The notes: generated by a model not told the origin, from the letters alone. A stretch of DNA of 64,000 bases from Carposina sasakii (GCA_014607495.2 CP053162.1:1302001-1366000); one strand, 5' to 3'; counted from the first letter of the stretch, positions 54,215 to 64,000 are shown. Program-made: numbers and translations.

Positions 54215-55270
54215 GTTTATCCTTATTTTTTAAAATATTTTATTTACCTACCAATGAAAAGATTACTAAAAGTCAGAGAAGGAAACATTTTAATATATCC
54301 ATTTGAGTGCTTTTCATATTTACATCCACAAACTATAGTTTCAATGTATAAATTATTTGTCAAACCAAATAAATAAAACTGTGTTTACTCCAACGTTGAT
54401 GGGATATTATGATACGCCTACATTTGGTATTTTTAATATCGCAATATTCCTGAAAATTATATATAGAATGTTATTTTGCACATAAATAATAAAAATGGAA
54501 AAGTGATACATATTTTCACATAGATTAAACTAAATAATCGTACATACGCAATTATGTTACTGCGCGTATAATCCGTAGCAATGCTACGAGCATTTGCGTA
54601 GTAGTTCGTAGCACATGCTACGAATATCGGACCATTTTGTTTTGCAAGCTTGTTGTTTAGTTTTACAAGCTTATTGTTTTGTTTATACAATTAATTTATT
54701 CACAGTAAATATATAAAATTATAAATTATAAACATATAATATACTTAGTCTCTATTATAAAGGACCAAATAATATGTGCACGCACATGGTTATTGTCATA
54801 AACGATGTTTAAGAACAACCTAAAATGTTTAATTGTTCCTAAAGGTTTAATTACTCAAGGTACCTATGTTAAAAAACAAATAATGGCAATTGTTTGTTTT
54901 ATACCTACGACTTACGAGTATACCTATTCAAAGAGCCTACTATAAAATATTTTAATAATATGTTCTTGAAAACATGCCTAGAAATATATTGTCACCGATG
55001 ATTACTCGTTGGCGCAGCAGTATATTCAGGATGCGGAATCAAACATCGCAGTTGCTATGTAGAACTATTTATTTATCACTTATACAGTTAAAGCTGCTTC
55101 AGTCGATATAACATTCGGGAAAAGAAGCAGCAAGAAACCCGACTCGCCGTAAATAGATTATATCGTTGCAATGTTTTTATATAGAACAGAGATCGAGCAG
55201 AGTAACGTCTTACAACTTCAAGTGTCTCAACGGAGTGTTCCACATAATAGTTCTACCTTCATATTTATAT
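54215..55270. other. Stretch without recognised genes
   Basis: AT-rich. Several inverted words around tcgtagcacatgctacgaa at 54560-54625 form a small foldback. No gene is visible. Confidence 0.4.
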
Positions 55271-55278
55271 TAACAATA

Positions 55279-55626
55279 CAGGGTGATTTTTGGTCGTCAA
55301 CGTTCCCGAAAACTACGGAATCTCCTCATCATCACGATCATTTTTCTCCATAGAAGCATACCTGGGAGGTGTCTGGTTTCCAAAATATTAGGGTCCAAAG
55401 TTGAGTAAATAGACTGCGTTTTTCTGCATAAATGCACATAGACGCGCGTAGCAGGATTTTTTCACGAAAAATAATTAATATCTGTCTATAAAAAAACTAA
55501 CATAAACACTAGACACTATAAATTTCGCACGATCAAGGAATTTAACATTTTTTTGGCATAAACTTACTTCATTTCATGTATAGAATACGTACCCTTCGTT
55601 AAAGGTGGCCACAAAAAAACATCCTG
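55279..55626 (+). mobile_element. MITE family 2, complete copy
   Basis: It starts CAGGGTGATTTTTGGTCGTC after TA and ends AAACATCCTG before TA. At 348 bp it is slightly shorter than the 375-bp copy. Confidence 0.8.
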
Positions 55627-55629
55627 TAT

Positions 55630-56030
55630 GACTATACAAAAAATTGTTGAATTGACTAATTCAACAATTTTTATTAATGTAAACCGGAACTTATGAAAGT
55701 TAATAATATTATAATAATTAGTTAATGTCTTAATATCTATGCCTATTATTCATATGCGTGATGTGGTGCGGGTTGTAGTTTGTAACAAAATTCACTGTAA
55801 ATAAAACATCTCCTATTATTGACTATACTTATTACTTAATTATCTGTGCCACTACATATAAAAAATATGAAATAAGGCTTAGAAGTTTTTCAATAAAACA
55901 GACTTTAGTTTATAGTCATAATTGGAAAAGCACTTACCCCTTAAATCTACTAATCTTGCCGAGTGTTTCATGGAACCCCCTCGGCATCAGAACAGGTTTA
56001 AGTTCTGGAGGTATTTAAATGTATGTAAGT
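55630..56030. other. Stretch without recognised genes
   Basis: AT-rich DNA with no pattern that I recognise. Confidence 0.4.
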
Positions 56031-56036
56031 TCAAAA

Positions 56037-56180
56037 CGAGATGGTAAAATTCGTCATCCGAGTAATTGACCCGGTGGCTCAGTGGTAAGAGCGCTGGCAC
56101 GGAATGCAGAGGTCGTGGGTACGATTCCCACCCGGGTGAGGAATTTTTTCCATTTCTTTATTAATAATTTTATAGTATTT
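56037..56180 (+). repeat. tRNA-like SINE, partial copy
   Basis: It has part of the body (gatggtaaaattcgtcatcc), the tRNA-like head at 56068-56138 and the tail gaattttttccatttcttta. The B box is mutated to GGTACGATTCC. Confidence 0.7.
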
Positions 56181-56224
56181 AATAATATTTATAAAGTAGG
56201 TAGAAAAATCAAGATACTAGGAAG

Positions 56225-56470
56225 CGCGAATACTGTCGATAGTGACATGCGTTATAATGTTAGTGACCTTACCTGTTACGCCGTGGGTACAGAATTCAAA
56301 TCCCGGCGGGTGCAAGCATTGACTGATGAATATCGATATTTGTTTTAGAGTGATGTATGTTTCTATTTATCCATGTATTTATCAGATACCATTGTTTGGT
56401 TTTCACAATACAAGACCTCAAAAAGCTTAACTGTGGGACTGGGTATTGTGTAGTGTAATAATATTTATTT
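56225..56470 (+). repeat. Second SINE family, diverged copy
   Basis: It aligns with 35240-35500: cgccgtgggtacagaattca, aatcccggcgggtgcaagca, gatgaatatcgatatttg and ctgtgggactggg. The A box is degraded. Confidence 0.6.
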
Positions 56471-56570
56471 AAGAGCGCTGGCACATAATGCAGAGGTCGT
56501 GGGTTCGATTCCCACCCGGGTGAGGAATTTTTTCCATTTCTTTATAAATAATTTTATAATATTTATTTAT
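56471..56570 (+). repeat. tRNA-like SINE, head-truncated copy
   Basis: It begins inside the tRNA-like head (aagagcgctggcacataatg), has an intact GGTTCGATTCC B box and the same tail, and ends in an AT tract. Confidence 0.65.
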
Positions 56571-56574
56571 TAGC

Positions 56575-57550
56575 TAAAGGAAAAATAAAACAATTATGAC
56601 GACCAATAAGTTTAATTTCTTAAATAACATCTTAAACTTCAAATTATTTACACAACCGTATCGCAATAAGATTTATTTTTACAAAAACAAAAATGTACGT
56701 TCGTTCTTGTAAATTACATTTTACACTTAGCAATAAAAATTTATAATAATTACAATGATAACACTATATACTTCTTGTTATTATAATTTAATATATCAAT
56801 TTTAACATTATAATATATCTAAGATTATATTACATACAGATTATTTTTTAAAGAAGGGAACATCAAAATTTCTTTGAGAAATTATGACACTCAAAAATAC
56901 CTAACTCGAGATCAACTAATTTATCTATCAACTTCATAAATGCATTAAAAACATTCTGTTTAAAATAAAAAAATATTAATAAACTAACTTATCTTATTAA
57001 CAATATTATGTACATTATCAACGTAATTTTATCGTAAAATTGCATTTTTAAGCAAACTTAATTTGATAGGTACATAATATATTTAAAATGCTTTGCTCTT
57101 AAATGACTGACAGAGCAACGCACAGAACCGCTCATCGCAGATATCTGAAACTTGGAAGGTGTGTTCTTATTACAACATAGGGATCCGATAAGAAATAAAA
57201 TTTCGAAATTTTCATGAGTACAGGAATCCTAAGCTTTAGGCGGATGATAGATCGTTTATTTGGCTTTTGGCATGTACTCGTACACACACATACACAGACA
57301 ACACAAATCAAGAAAAAAAAAAAGATATAATAGGGAATATAAGACAACAATGAGATTATAACAGTAAGAAGGTGAATGACAAATACAAAGAAAATGACAA
57401 ATACATAAAGACGATACAAAGAAGTATGGGATACGCTTAGTCAGTCCCCTAGCGTGCATGCATATGTGTAACTGCCAATCAGGTCCCCATGATGTCACAG
57501 ACATAGTTGCCAGGGACTTTTGCGGTAGAGAAGTTCATGCGAAATGTGTG
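56575..57550. other. Stretch without recognised genes
   Basis: AT-rich until about 57100, then mixed. The minus-strand hydrophobic frames at 57132-57504 have no recognisable family. Confidence 0.4.
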
Positions 57551-57554
57551 CTGA

Positions 57555-57728
57555 GGGCTTAGTGCGAATTTTGACTTCGAACTCGATCGCGTAAACGTAA
57601 ACAGTTCAACCAATTACGTAGCGCCGTTGTTCTCACTTTTATGACATCACATTATCACGCCATAATGTGATTGGTTAGCTGCTTTACGTTAACGCGAACG
57701 AGTTCGAAGTGAAAACTCACACTACGCC
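57555..57728. mobile_element. Short MITE related to 45804-46869
   Basis: The ends GGGCTTAGTGCGAATTTTGA and the complement of GTGAAAACTCACACTACGCC, with arms extending through cttcgaactcg and gtaaacgtaaa, bracket 174 bp. The arms match the ends of the 1066-bp element. Confidence 0.65.
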
Positions 57729-57729
57729 T

Positions 57730-58125
57730 TCTGGACGCAGCATGATATCTATGAGAGCGACACATCTTTATTTTGTCATTCTTTTGTCTAGTTGTTACAA
57801 AGCAGAACGTCCACCGCCAACTGATTTGTTAAAAAAAACAACTCAATCGTTTGGAGATATCTGTTTCAAAATTGAGTTGCACGATTTCACCCGAACAAAC
57901 TTACATATATTGCAAGTTAAATAAAAGTTTTTAATATAACACAATGTGGTCGATTCTGATCGTCGAACTTAAACTTAATGTTTGTCCTACCTGACTCTTT
58001 CTGTCTTATTAAGAAAGATAGTCATAACTACCTAACTTTAAGTTTAGATTTAAGTGTACTCGTAGCTGTCAGAATCGACAACAATCATGTACTTTAAGCG
58101 AGCAGTTCTTGTACATTTGTATGTA
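57730..58125. other. Stretch without recognised genes
   Basis: Mixed composition. Around 57950-58090 the word gtcgaacttaaacttaatgt is inverted as acctaactttaagtttag, suggesting an old foldback. Confidence 0.35.
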
Positions 58126-58129
58126 GATT

Positions 58130-58178
58130 GTAAGAGCGAGACGTCACTATAAGCAGTGTAGTGTGACGTCTCGCTTAC
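58130..58178. other. Strong short hairpin
   Basis: The arm at 58130-58147 (GTAAGAGCGAGACGTCAC) pairs with 58163-58178 (GTGACGTCTCGCTTAC) with one bulged base and a 15-base loop. It could be a decayed MITE or a structured RNA; nothing here decides. Confidence 0.6.
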
Positions 58179-58978
58179 ACGATGGAAATGATTCGGAGTA
58201 GGTACATGGACGTCGTAAAATCAAAGTATTTTAATAAATACCCTTTGTAGTTCATCAGGTTTTTACGTACATCCTTGGTCTACTCAATGATTAGTACTTA
58301 TCAAAAAACTTCAATTTTATCATTGTGACGATTTAAATCGATATAAATTATTCAAATACACGGCTATGTTCCCAAAACACAAAGGAGAACCTACAACCAT
58401 GTTTAGCATTGAAAAATAATATAAAAAAAGACCAACCATTTATTGTAGAAGACATAATTTGCTTGGTATATCTTGCCGGTAGACATGGGTAACTCCGGAC
58501 ACAACTATATCCTCGGATATATATCCAGAGGTGGATATGAATCAACTCCTTCACTTTAAAGAAAGTTACCATATCCTATATCCGACACACTCCGACCTAC
58601 CGAATAATGCCGAAGATAAGAATAAGTGAGCTAGACGGAATACGAATGCGCCGGAACGCGCCGTACTATCGCAGTCAGTTCATCTAAATAAATTCTTCTA
58701 TATATATACCCCTAGTCGGAGTGATATGCTACATGTTCAATCATTTCACGGATATGGTTAGCCCATGCCTACTTGCCGGGGTGCAGTACTGGGCCTACAA
58801 GGCGAGCCCAAGAAAAAACTAGGAACGTGAATGTTCCGGTGATTTAATAATTTATTCGTTTACACAATATTGAAGTCGATATCATAACCTCTGTTTTCGA
58901 TACCGTTTAAAATATATTTAATTGCGATGGACAATATTATTTTACGTTGAATAATTTAATTATATAAGGTCTACCAAA

Positions 58979-59230
58979 AAGTAGTGATTATATTTTGACA
59001 CGAAACTATAGGTAGATAGGTGTAAAAAGAAACAACTTTCATTATGGGACTAACTCAGAAATAGTGAAAAAAAAATCAGCTTCTCCATATAATTTTGAAT
59101 AATTACTGCACTGAAATATATGGAACATTTGTTTTTTTTTACTATTTCGGAGTTGGTCCCATAATGAAAGTTGTTTCTTTTTACCTATCTAGTTTCGTGT
59201 CAAAAGATAATCAGTACTTTTTGGTAGACC
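58979..59230. mobile_element. Foldback MITE, GGTCTACCAAAAAGTAGTGA ends
   Basis: It is a 252-bp near-palindrome whose right end ttttggtagacc mirrors the left. The interior (gacacgaaactatagg, gaaacaactttcattatggg) is shared with 7021 and 13112, but the ends differ. Confidence 0.75.
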
Positions 59231-59434
59231 GTACATATTACATATATATATTACACTATTATCAAATTAAAATGATAAAAGTTTGGACGACCTACCTGGA
59301 CTTCATTTATGTTCACCAGATCTTCACTTCACTTCGTCCGCGTGAACAACAGAATATGGCTACGTACCCGAAATGGGGTTCCGTGTTTATTATATACCTA
59401 CTTTACACAATTACTCGTATCTTACATTATGATC

Positions 59435-59602
59435 GGCCCCCTGATTACGTAAAAGCAATAGCAAAGCCAAAGCCGCGCGATCGCGATAGTGCAACGAGCG
59501 CTCGGCGTCCTCCCGTCACATCGCCCCGCGCACACACACACTCTCAATTATCTCGATCGCGTAGCTTCGGCTTTGCTATTGCTTTTGCGTAATCAGGTGG
59601 CG
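59435..59602. mobile_element. MITE with CpG-rich core
   Basis: The ends GCCCCCTGATTACGTAAAAG and the complement of TTTTGCGTAATCAGGTGGC, with arms running through gcaatagcaaagcc, bracket a core rich in CG words (gcgcgatcgcgatagtgcaa). Confidence 0.65.
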
Positions 59603-59639
59603 GCTTGTCTCCTATGAATGTGCATATTACTAGTAGATA

Positions 59640-60120
59640 ACAAATGTCACTTAAGAGCCTCATTATGAGCTTAGATTAGATACCATTTTATATACTGTAG
59701 CCTATGTCCACTGCATCCAAATTTGAATGCGAGTGAAATATATAGTAAAGCCTTTAATATTAATAATGAAAAAAATAACAGCCCCCAGCCATCACCCCCT
59801 TTTTCAGATTTCAATTAAATTTTAGTCATTTTAATGATTTAAACGGACAGACTCGACTAAAAACTATCGGTTACTGTGCGTTTGTTACTATAAAGGACGT
59901 CTATCATTGCTTTATTTTATTTAAATTTCATACAAGACTTATCATTATTTAGTTCCCTCACATGCCATCACACTAGGTGCAGGAGAGACGTCAAAACATC
60001 TATACGCTAATGACAGAGATAAAAAGCGAGGAGTCATTGTCCACAATTCTTTGTGATCCGCGTCCATACTATAGCATGGCTACTTTTGGTACATGCAAAC
60101 GCTTCTTAAGGATAATTCGA
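59640..60120. other. Stretch without recognised genes
   Basis: AT-rich DNA with no coding pattern and no shared repeat. Confidence 0.4.
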
Positions 60121-60132
60121 ATGTATGCAGTG

Positions 60133-60376
60133 TAAGCCGCATGGTGCCGGCAGAGTAGAGTTTGTACCACCCCTGACCGTGGGTATCGTACGAGGTAATT
60201 AAGGGTGGGCAGCAACGCCTCCCGTACTGACAACATAGTCCGACAATCACACTGCGGTCACCAACCCGCCTGCCCAACGTGGTGACTATGGGCAAATACC
60301 CCTCTGTGGCAGTAGCCTTGTGGCGTGCTCTGGGGGAGGCCTACGTCCAGCAGTGGACTGCAATAGGCTGAAGACG
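60133..60376 (+). repeat. SINE-like family B, full copy with target duplication
   Basis: This copy runs from aagccgcatggtgccggcag to gcaataggctgaagacg. ATGCAGTG lies at 60125-60132 and 60377-60384. About 15 bp are missing near gattaagggt. Confidence 0.8.
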
Positions 60377-60679
60377 ATGCAGTGAACAACGGCTCATACG
60401 TCGTTCTGGCTAGTCTTATCTAACTATTTCCTGGACCTAAATAAGTTAGAAGAATTATATTTACGAACTGTACACTTTAAAGTTACAAAATCATGTTATT
60501 AACAAGATACTTGTATTCCACAGACATTGTTTTAGATGACGCAAATCCACCGTCTTCATCTACACCAAAAGGCTCTTTTTTCGGCACTTCTCAATACATT
60601 AACCTCTTTGAAAACCAATAGGATTTTATAAACAAACTGTGATATATGTAGGTAGTAAGTAAACAATTTATTTTCCCAA

Positions 60680-60778
60680 TGTCATTGTATAAGGGGGTAG
60701 TTTCGTCTGTTAATAAATGCATTATCGAATAGACGTGTTTAACTGTAATTCCGTAGATATCCTACTGAAAACTTATCA
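60680..60778 (+). repeat. Probable 5' LTR of the Gypsy element
   Basis: The end ..actgaaaacttatCA lies one base before the primer site. Possible TG starts are 60680, 60686 and 60638, giving 93-141 bp; mag-type elements have LTRs this short. It holds TATAAGG near 60688 and AATAAA near 60712. The 3' LTR is outside the window, so the border is unproven. Confidence 0.5.
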
Positions 60779-60779
60779 G

Positions 60780-60797
60780 TGGCGACGAAAGTGGACT
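60780..60797 (+). promoter_or_regulatory. Probable primer-binding site (tRNA-Ser type)
   Basis: TGGCGACGA at 60780-60788 would pair with the 3' end of a tRNA-Ser(GCT)-type acceptor (..TCGTCGCCA). It lies one base after the LTR end and 77 bases before the gag ATG, as expected for minus-strand priming. Confidence 0.55.
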
Positions 60798-60856
60798 TAC
60801 TACGCGTAAGATTATATTTTGAAGTGAAATTAAAGAAAAAAAAAACATTCCAAAAT

Positions 60857-63800
60857 ATGGCGGTGGGGAAAATCGCACCGTTTGACTTTGAGACTGACCG
60901 TTGGGACTCGTACGTAGACCGTTTAGAACAGTACTTTATAGCAAATTCAGTAAAAAGTGAATTGAAAGTGGCAACGTTAATTACAGTAATTGGCAGCAAA
61001 GCCTATGATTTGATGGTTAGTTTATGTACACCGGAAAAACCATCTACAAAAACATACAGTGAACTGGTAACGGTTATGAAAAGTCATTTGAACCCGAAGC
61101 CAAGCATGTTGGCCGAACGATTTAAATTTCGCCAACGCATTCAGAAGACAAGTGAAACCATTGCCAATTATGTGTCCGAGTTAAAAAAACTCAGTAAGGA
61201 TTGTGGATTTACATCGGAAAGTTTGAAGGATAATTTACGGGACCAGTTTGTATGCGGGTTGGTGAACGACGACATTCGGCAGAGGTTGTTTACGGAGGAC
61301 GATACGATAACGTTCGATAAGGCATACAAAATCGCTGTAGCCATGGAGACAGCCGAGACAAACGCGGCGTTGGTGGACGACTGTACCAGAGGCAAGCATG
61401 GTGACAGTGCACCGACAAGTACAACGACTATGATTCACCAGATGAGGAGGACAAGTCAGGGGCGGATGAGCGGACAGACCAACAGCGGGAATCGCACATT
61501 TACACCGAGCAGCAGCCATAGAACGGAAGCGCGGTCGGCACCAGCGAGGAACTCGGCGAGCGACGGCGATGGCCCAAACAAAATGAGCGGAGCGAAAAGC
61601 GGAAAATTTAGAAATGCGAAGGAAGAATGCACAGCATGTGGGGGAAGACATGACGCCGAGTCATGCAAGTTCAAAATGTACGTGTGCCGAGTGTGTAATC
61701 GTGAAGGTCATTTAAAAAAAAGATGCCCCAGATTGCGAGGAAATGCTTTGTACAATGTAAACGAGGAGCAGGTTGTCCAAATGGACAGTGAGGACAGTGA
61801 TGAGGTAAATAATCATTCTTTACAAAATAATGAATCAAAAGTTTTTGCACCATACATGGTTGAAGTCTGTATAGCAGGTATTAATTTAAAAATGGAAATT
61901 GATACCGGAAGTGCTATCTCTTGCATTAGTTATGATTGTTACAATAAGCTATTTAGAAGTAGTTGTGCCTTAGAGAAATGCAATCTAGTACTCAAATATT
62001 ATACAGGTGAAATGGTGAAACCGATAGGAAAAATAAAACCAATTGTCAGTTATAAAAATATAAGAAAAAAATTGGATATGTATGTAATTGAATGTGGTAA
62101 GACCAGTCTTCTAGGTAGGGCTTGGCTTAGCCAATTAAAAATAAATGTACCAACATTTGTTTGTAATAATATTAGTGACAATAATGTCTCGTTTAATATG
62201 ACGGAATTCAGTTCCAGATATTGTAAAGTATTCGAGGACGGTTTGGGGCGCTTCACGGGCGGCTCGGTGGGGTTCCACGTGCGAGCAAACGCGCGGCCCG
62301 TGTTCCTGCGCGCGCGCCCACTCGCCTACGCGCTGCGCGAGCCGGTGGAGCGCGCGCTCGACCAGCTGCTCCGCGACGGGGTGCTCTCGCCGGTCGCCAC
62401 CTCGGACTGGGCTACGCCTATTGTACCCGTCATGAAAAAAGACGGTACAATCAGGGTATGTGCTGATTTTAAAATGACCTTGAACAAATGCTTAGAGGTG
62501 GACCACTATCCGTTACCTAAGGTTGACGACCTTTTAACTAAGTTGCATGGGGGAAACCGATTTACCAAGCTAGACTTATCACAAGCGTACGCACAATTTG
62601 AATTAAATGAGGAATCCAAGAAATATACGGTGATCAACACGCACAAGGGGTTATTTATGTATAATAGGCTCATATACGGTTTGGCATCAAGTCCAGGTAT
62701 ATTTCAGAGGAAGTTAGAGCAGCTATTCTCAGATATGCCTCGGGTAGGAGTTTTCTTAGATGATTTAATTATTACGGGAGTAGACGATAACTCACACATT
62801 GACACATTACATAAAGTATTTCAACGGTTACAAAAATATGGGTTGAAGATTAAAAAAGAAAAATGTACTTTTTTTGCTGACTCAGTAACTTATTTAGGTT
62901 TTAAGATTAGTAAACATGGAGTACATACGTGTCCAGACAAAATTGAAGCAATTATAAGGGCACCCGTACCGGCCAATGTTAGCGAATTACGATCGTTTCT
63001 CGGATTAGTTATGTACTACGCAAAATTCGTCCGTAACGTAAGTACAGTATTGGCACCTTTATATTCGTTGCTAAAAAAAGGCGTAAAATATGAGTGGGAT
63101 AAATACTGTTTAGCAGCCTTTAATAATATTAAGCAAATGCTTATTTCGAGTGAGGTACTGGCGCATTACTCACCTGAGTTGCCGCTAATACTGACGACGG
63201 ACGCCAGTAGCGTGGGAGTGGGCGCCGTCATCTCACACTCGCTGGCGGACGGCCGCGAGCGCCCGGTGGCGTACGCGTCGCGCGCGCTCAACGCGGCAGA
63301 ACGCGGATATTCTCAAATAGAAAGGGAGGCCTTAGGTATTATTTACGGCGTAAGAAAATTCCACCAATATTTATACGGTCGTAGCTTTGTATTAAGAACG
63401 GATCATAAACCACTTGTATCCATATTCGGGGATAAGACAGGCATTCCTGCCATGGCAGCGAGTAGGATGCAACGTTGGGCAGTAATTCTTGCGGGTTATG
63501 ATTATAAAATTGAGTATGTACGCAGCGAAAAGAATGCAGCAGATGCATTATCCCGCCTACCCGTAGGAGAAGAAAAGCAATTAAGAAACGAAGATACTTA
63601 TTTAAATTTTGTACAAAATTTTTTGCCTATAACTAGGCAAGTAGTACAGGAAAATGTTACCAAAGATGAAGTTCTAAGTAAAATAGTTATGTTCTTACAA
63701 TCAGGATGGCCCAGTGAATGTAAAGATGAGAGGTTAAAATCATATTTTACTCGGCGTGATGAATTATACTTAGATAGGGGTTGCATCGTCTGGGGTTACC

Positions 63801-64000
63801 GGTTAGTAATACCATTTAAGTTGAGAAGCTACATATTAAAAGAACTACACTTAGGTCACTTAGGTATAGTGAAAATGAAATGTATCGCGCGTAGCATAGT
63901 GTGGTGGCCGGGTATCGATCGCGAGATCGAAAACACGGGAAAGCAGTGCACCAAGTGTGCACTAGAGGGCGTTGCACCTCCACGAGCACCACCACAGTCC
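60857..64000 (+). CDS. mag-type Ty3/Gypsy Gag-Pol polyprotein, cut by window end
   Basis: This is one open frame of 1048 codons without a stop, running off the window. Gag starts MAVGKIAPFDFE (1-250) and ends in two zinc knuckles near 255-292 (CTACGGRHDAESC and CRVCNREGHLKKRC). The protease has IDTGSAIS (D349). Reverse transcriptase begins near WATPIVPVMKKDG (W518), with LDLSQAYAQF and FLDD (633-636). RNase H starts at TTDASSVGVGAV (D782) and includes RTDHKPL. The integrase H2C2 finger starts at H998 (HLGHLG..CTKC); the catalytic integrase core lies beyond. Gag and Pol are fused in one frame. The double CCHC knuckles and short LTR favour the mag clade. All visible catalytic residues are intact. 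The start at 60857 is the first ATG before the conserved Gag opening. Confidence 0.93.
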   Translation, partial: MAVGKIAPFDFETDRWDSYVDRLEQYFIANSVKSELKVATLITVIGSKAYDLMVSLCTPEKPSTKTYSELVTVMKSHLNPKPSMLAERFKFRQRIQKTSETIANYVSELKKLSKDCGFTSESLKDNLRDQFVCGLVNDDIRQRLFTEDDTITFDKAYKIAVAMETAETNAALVDDCTRGKHGDSAPTSTTTMIHQMRRTSQGRMSGQTNSGNRTFTPSSSHRTEARSAPARNSASDGDGPNKMSGAKSGKFRNAKEECTACGGRHDAESCKFKMYVCRVCNREGHLKKRCPRLRGNALYNVNEEQVVQMDSEDSDEVNNHSLQNNESKVFAPYMVEVCIAGINLKMEIDTGSAISCISYDCYNKLFRSSCALEKCNLVLKYYTGEMVKPIGKIKPIVSYKNIRKKLDMYVIECGKTSLLGRAWLSQLKINVPTFVCNNISDNNVSFNMTEFSSRYCKVFEDGLGRFTGGSVGFHVRANARPVFLRARPLAYALREPVERALDQLLRDGVLSPVATSDWATPIVPVMKKDGTIRVCADFKMTLNKCLEVDHYPLPKVDDLLTKLHGGNRFTKLDLSQAYAQFELNEESKKYTVINTHKGLFMYNRLIYGLASSPGIFQRKLEQLFSDMPRVGVFLDDLIITGVDDNSHIDTLHKVFQRLQKYGLKIKKEKCTFFADSVTYLGFKISKHGVHTCPDKIEAIIRAPVPANVSELRSFLGLVMYYAKFVRNVSTVLAPLYSLLKKGVKYEWDKYCLAAFNNIKQMLISSEVLAHYSPELPLILTTDASSVGVGAVISHSLADGRERPVAYASRALNAAERGYSQIEREALGIIYGVRKFHQYLYGRSFVLRTDHKPLVSIFGDKTGIPAMAASRMQRWAVILAGYDYKIEYVRSEKNAADALSRLPVGEEKQLRNEDTYLNFVQNFLPITRQVVQENVTKDEVLSKIVMFLQSGWPSECKDERLKSYFTRRDELYLDRGCIVWGYRLVIPFKLRSYILKELHLGHLGIVKMKCIARSIVWWPGIDREIENTGKQCTKCALEGVAPPRAPPQS

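Noticed and set aside
61168..63786. Minus-strand frames of 60-138 codons at the right edge
   Set aside because: They are antisense to the long Gag-Pol frame.

Overview
The window looks like AT-rich nuclear DNA from a moth or butterfly. I infer this from its repeats: Helitron-like ends of the type common in Lepidoptera, tRNA-derived SINEs, a piggyBac-like transposon, a mag-type Ty3/Gypsy element, and many short TA- or TAA-flanked MITEs. I found no convincing host protein-coding gene, rRNA or functional tRNA. It is intergenic or deep-intronic DNA built from successive, often nested, insertions.

Layout: 1-25 kb is a field of short elements (hairpin MITEs, Helitron-N copies, SINE-like copies, a hAT MITE, a LINE remnant whose stop codon is split off by a MITE, and a 133-bp RTE-like LINE tail with a clean target-site duplication). 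25.49-28.13 kb is a piggyBac-like transposon with an intact 663-codon transposase and matching CCCTAGAGTGGGCGCG ends. 29.75-32.67 kb is bounded like a non-autonomous Helitron and holds a roughly 120-bp minisatellite plus a broken THAP/P-transposase-like gene. 33.28-33.71 kb is a SINE-like insertion with 103-bp identical terminal direct repeats, each containing a tRNA-like promoter, inside a 12-bp target-site duplication. 37.4-38.3 kb is one MITE nested in another.

39.26-45.44 kb is a full-length LOA-type non-LTR retrotransposon on the minus strand. Its ORF1 (DUF4780-like) and ORF2 (endonuclease, reverse transcriptase, RNase H, CCHC) are open, it ends in a pentanucleotide repeat, and it sits in a 266-bp-class hairpin MITE with a 12-bp duplication. 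45.55-46.98 kb is a second nested pair. 47-60 kb returns to Helitrons, SINEs and MITEs. From about 60.7 kb to the window end lies the 5' part of a mag-type Ty3/Gypsy retrotransposon: a short LTR, a tRNA-Ser-type primer site, and one uninterrupted gag-protease-RT-RNase H-integrase frame of 1048 codons that runs off the edge.

The genes do not form a pathway. Each autonomous element encodes its own mobility, and the small elements probably borrow transposases. Three otherwise different MITE families share the terminus CAGGGTG and a TA target, suggesting one shared transposase. The items most worth follow-up are the Helitron-borne THAP/P-like gene, the direct-repeat SINE, the intact LOA and piggyBac copies, and two sharply GC-rich patches in the Gypsy pol frame.
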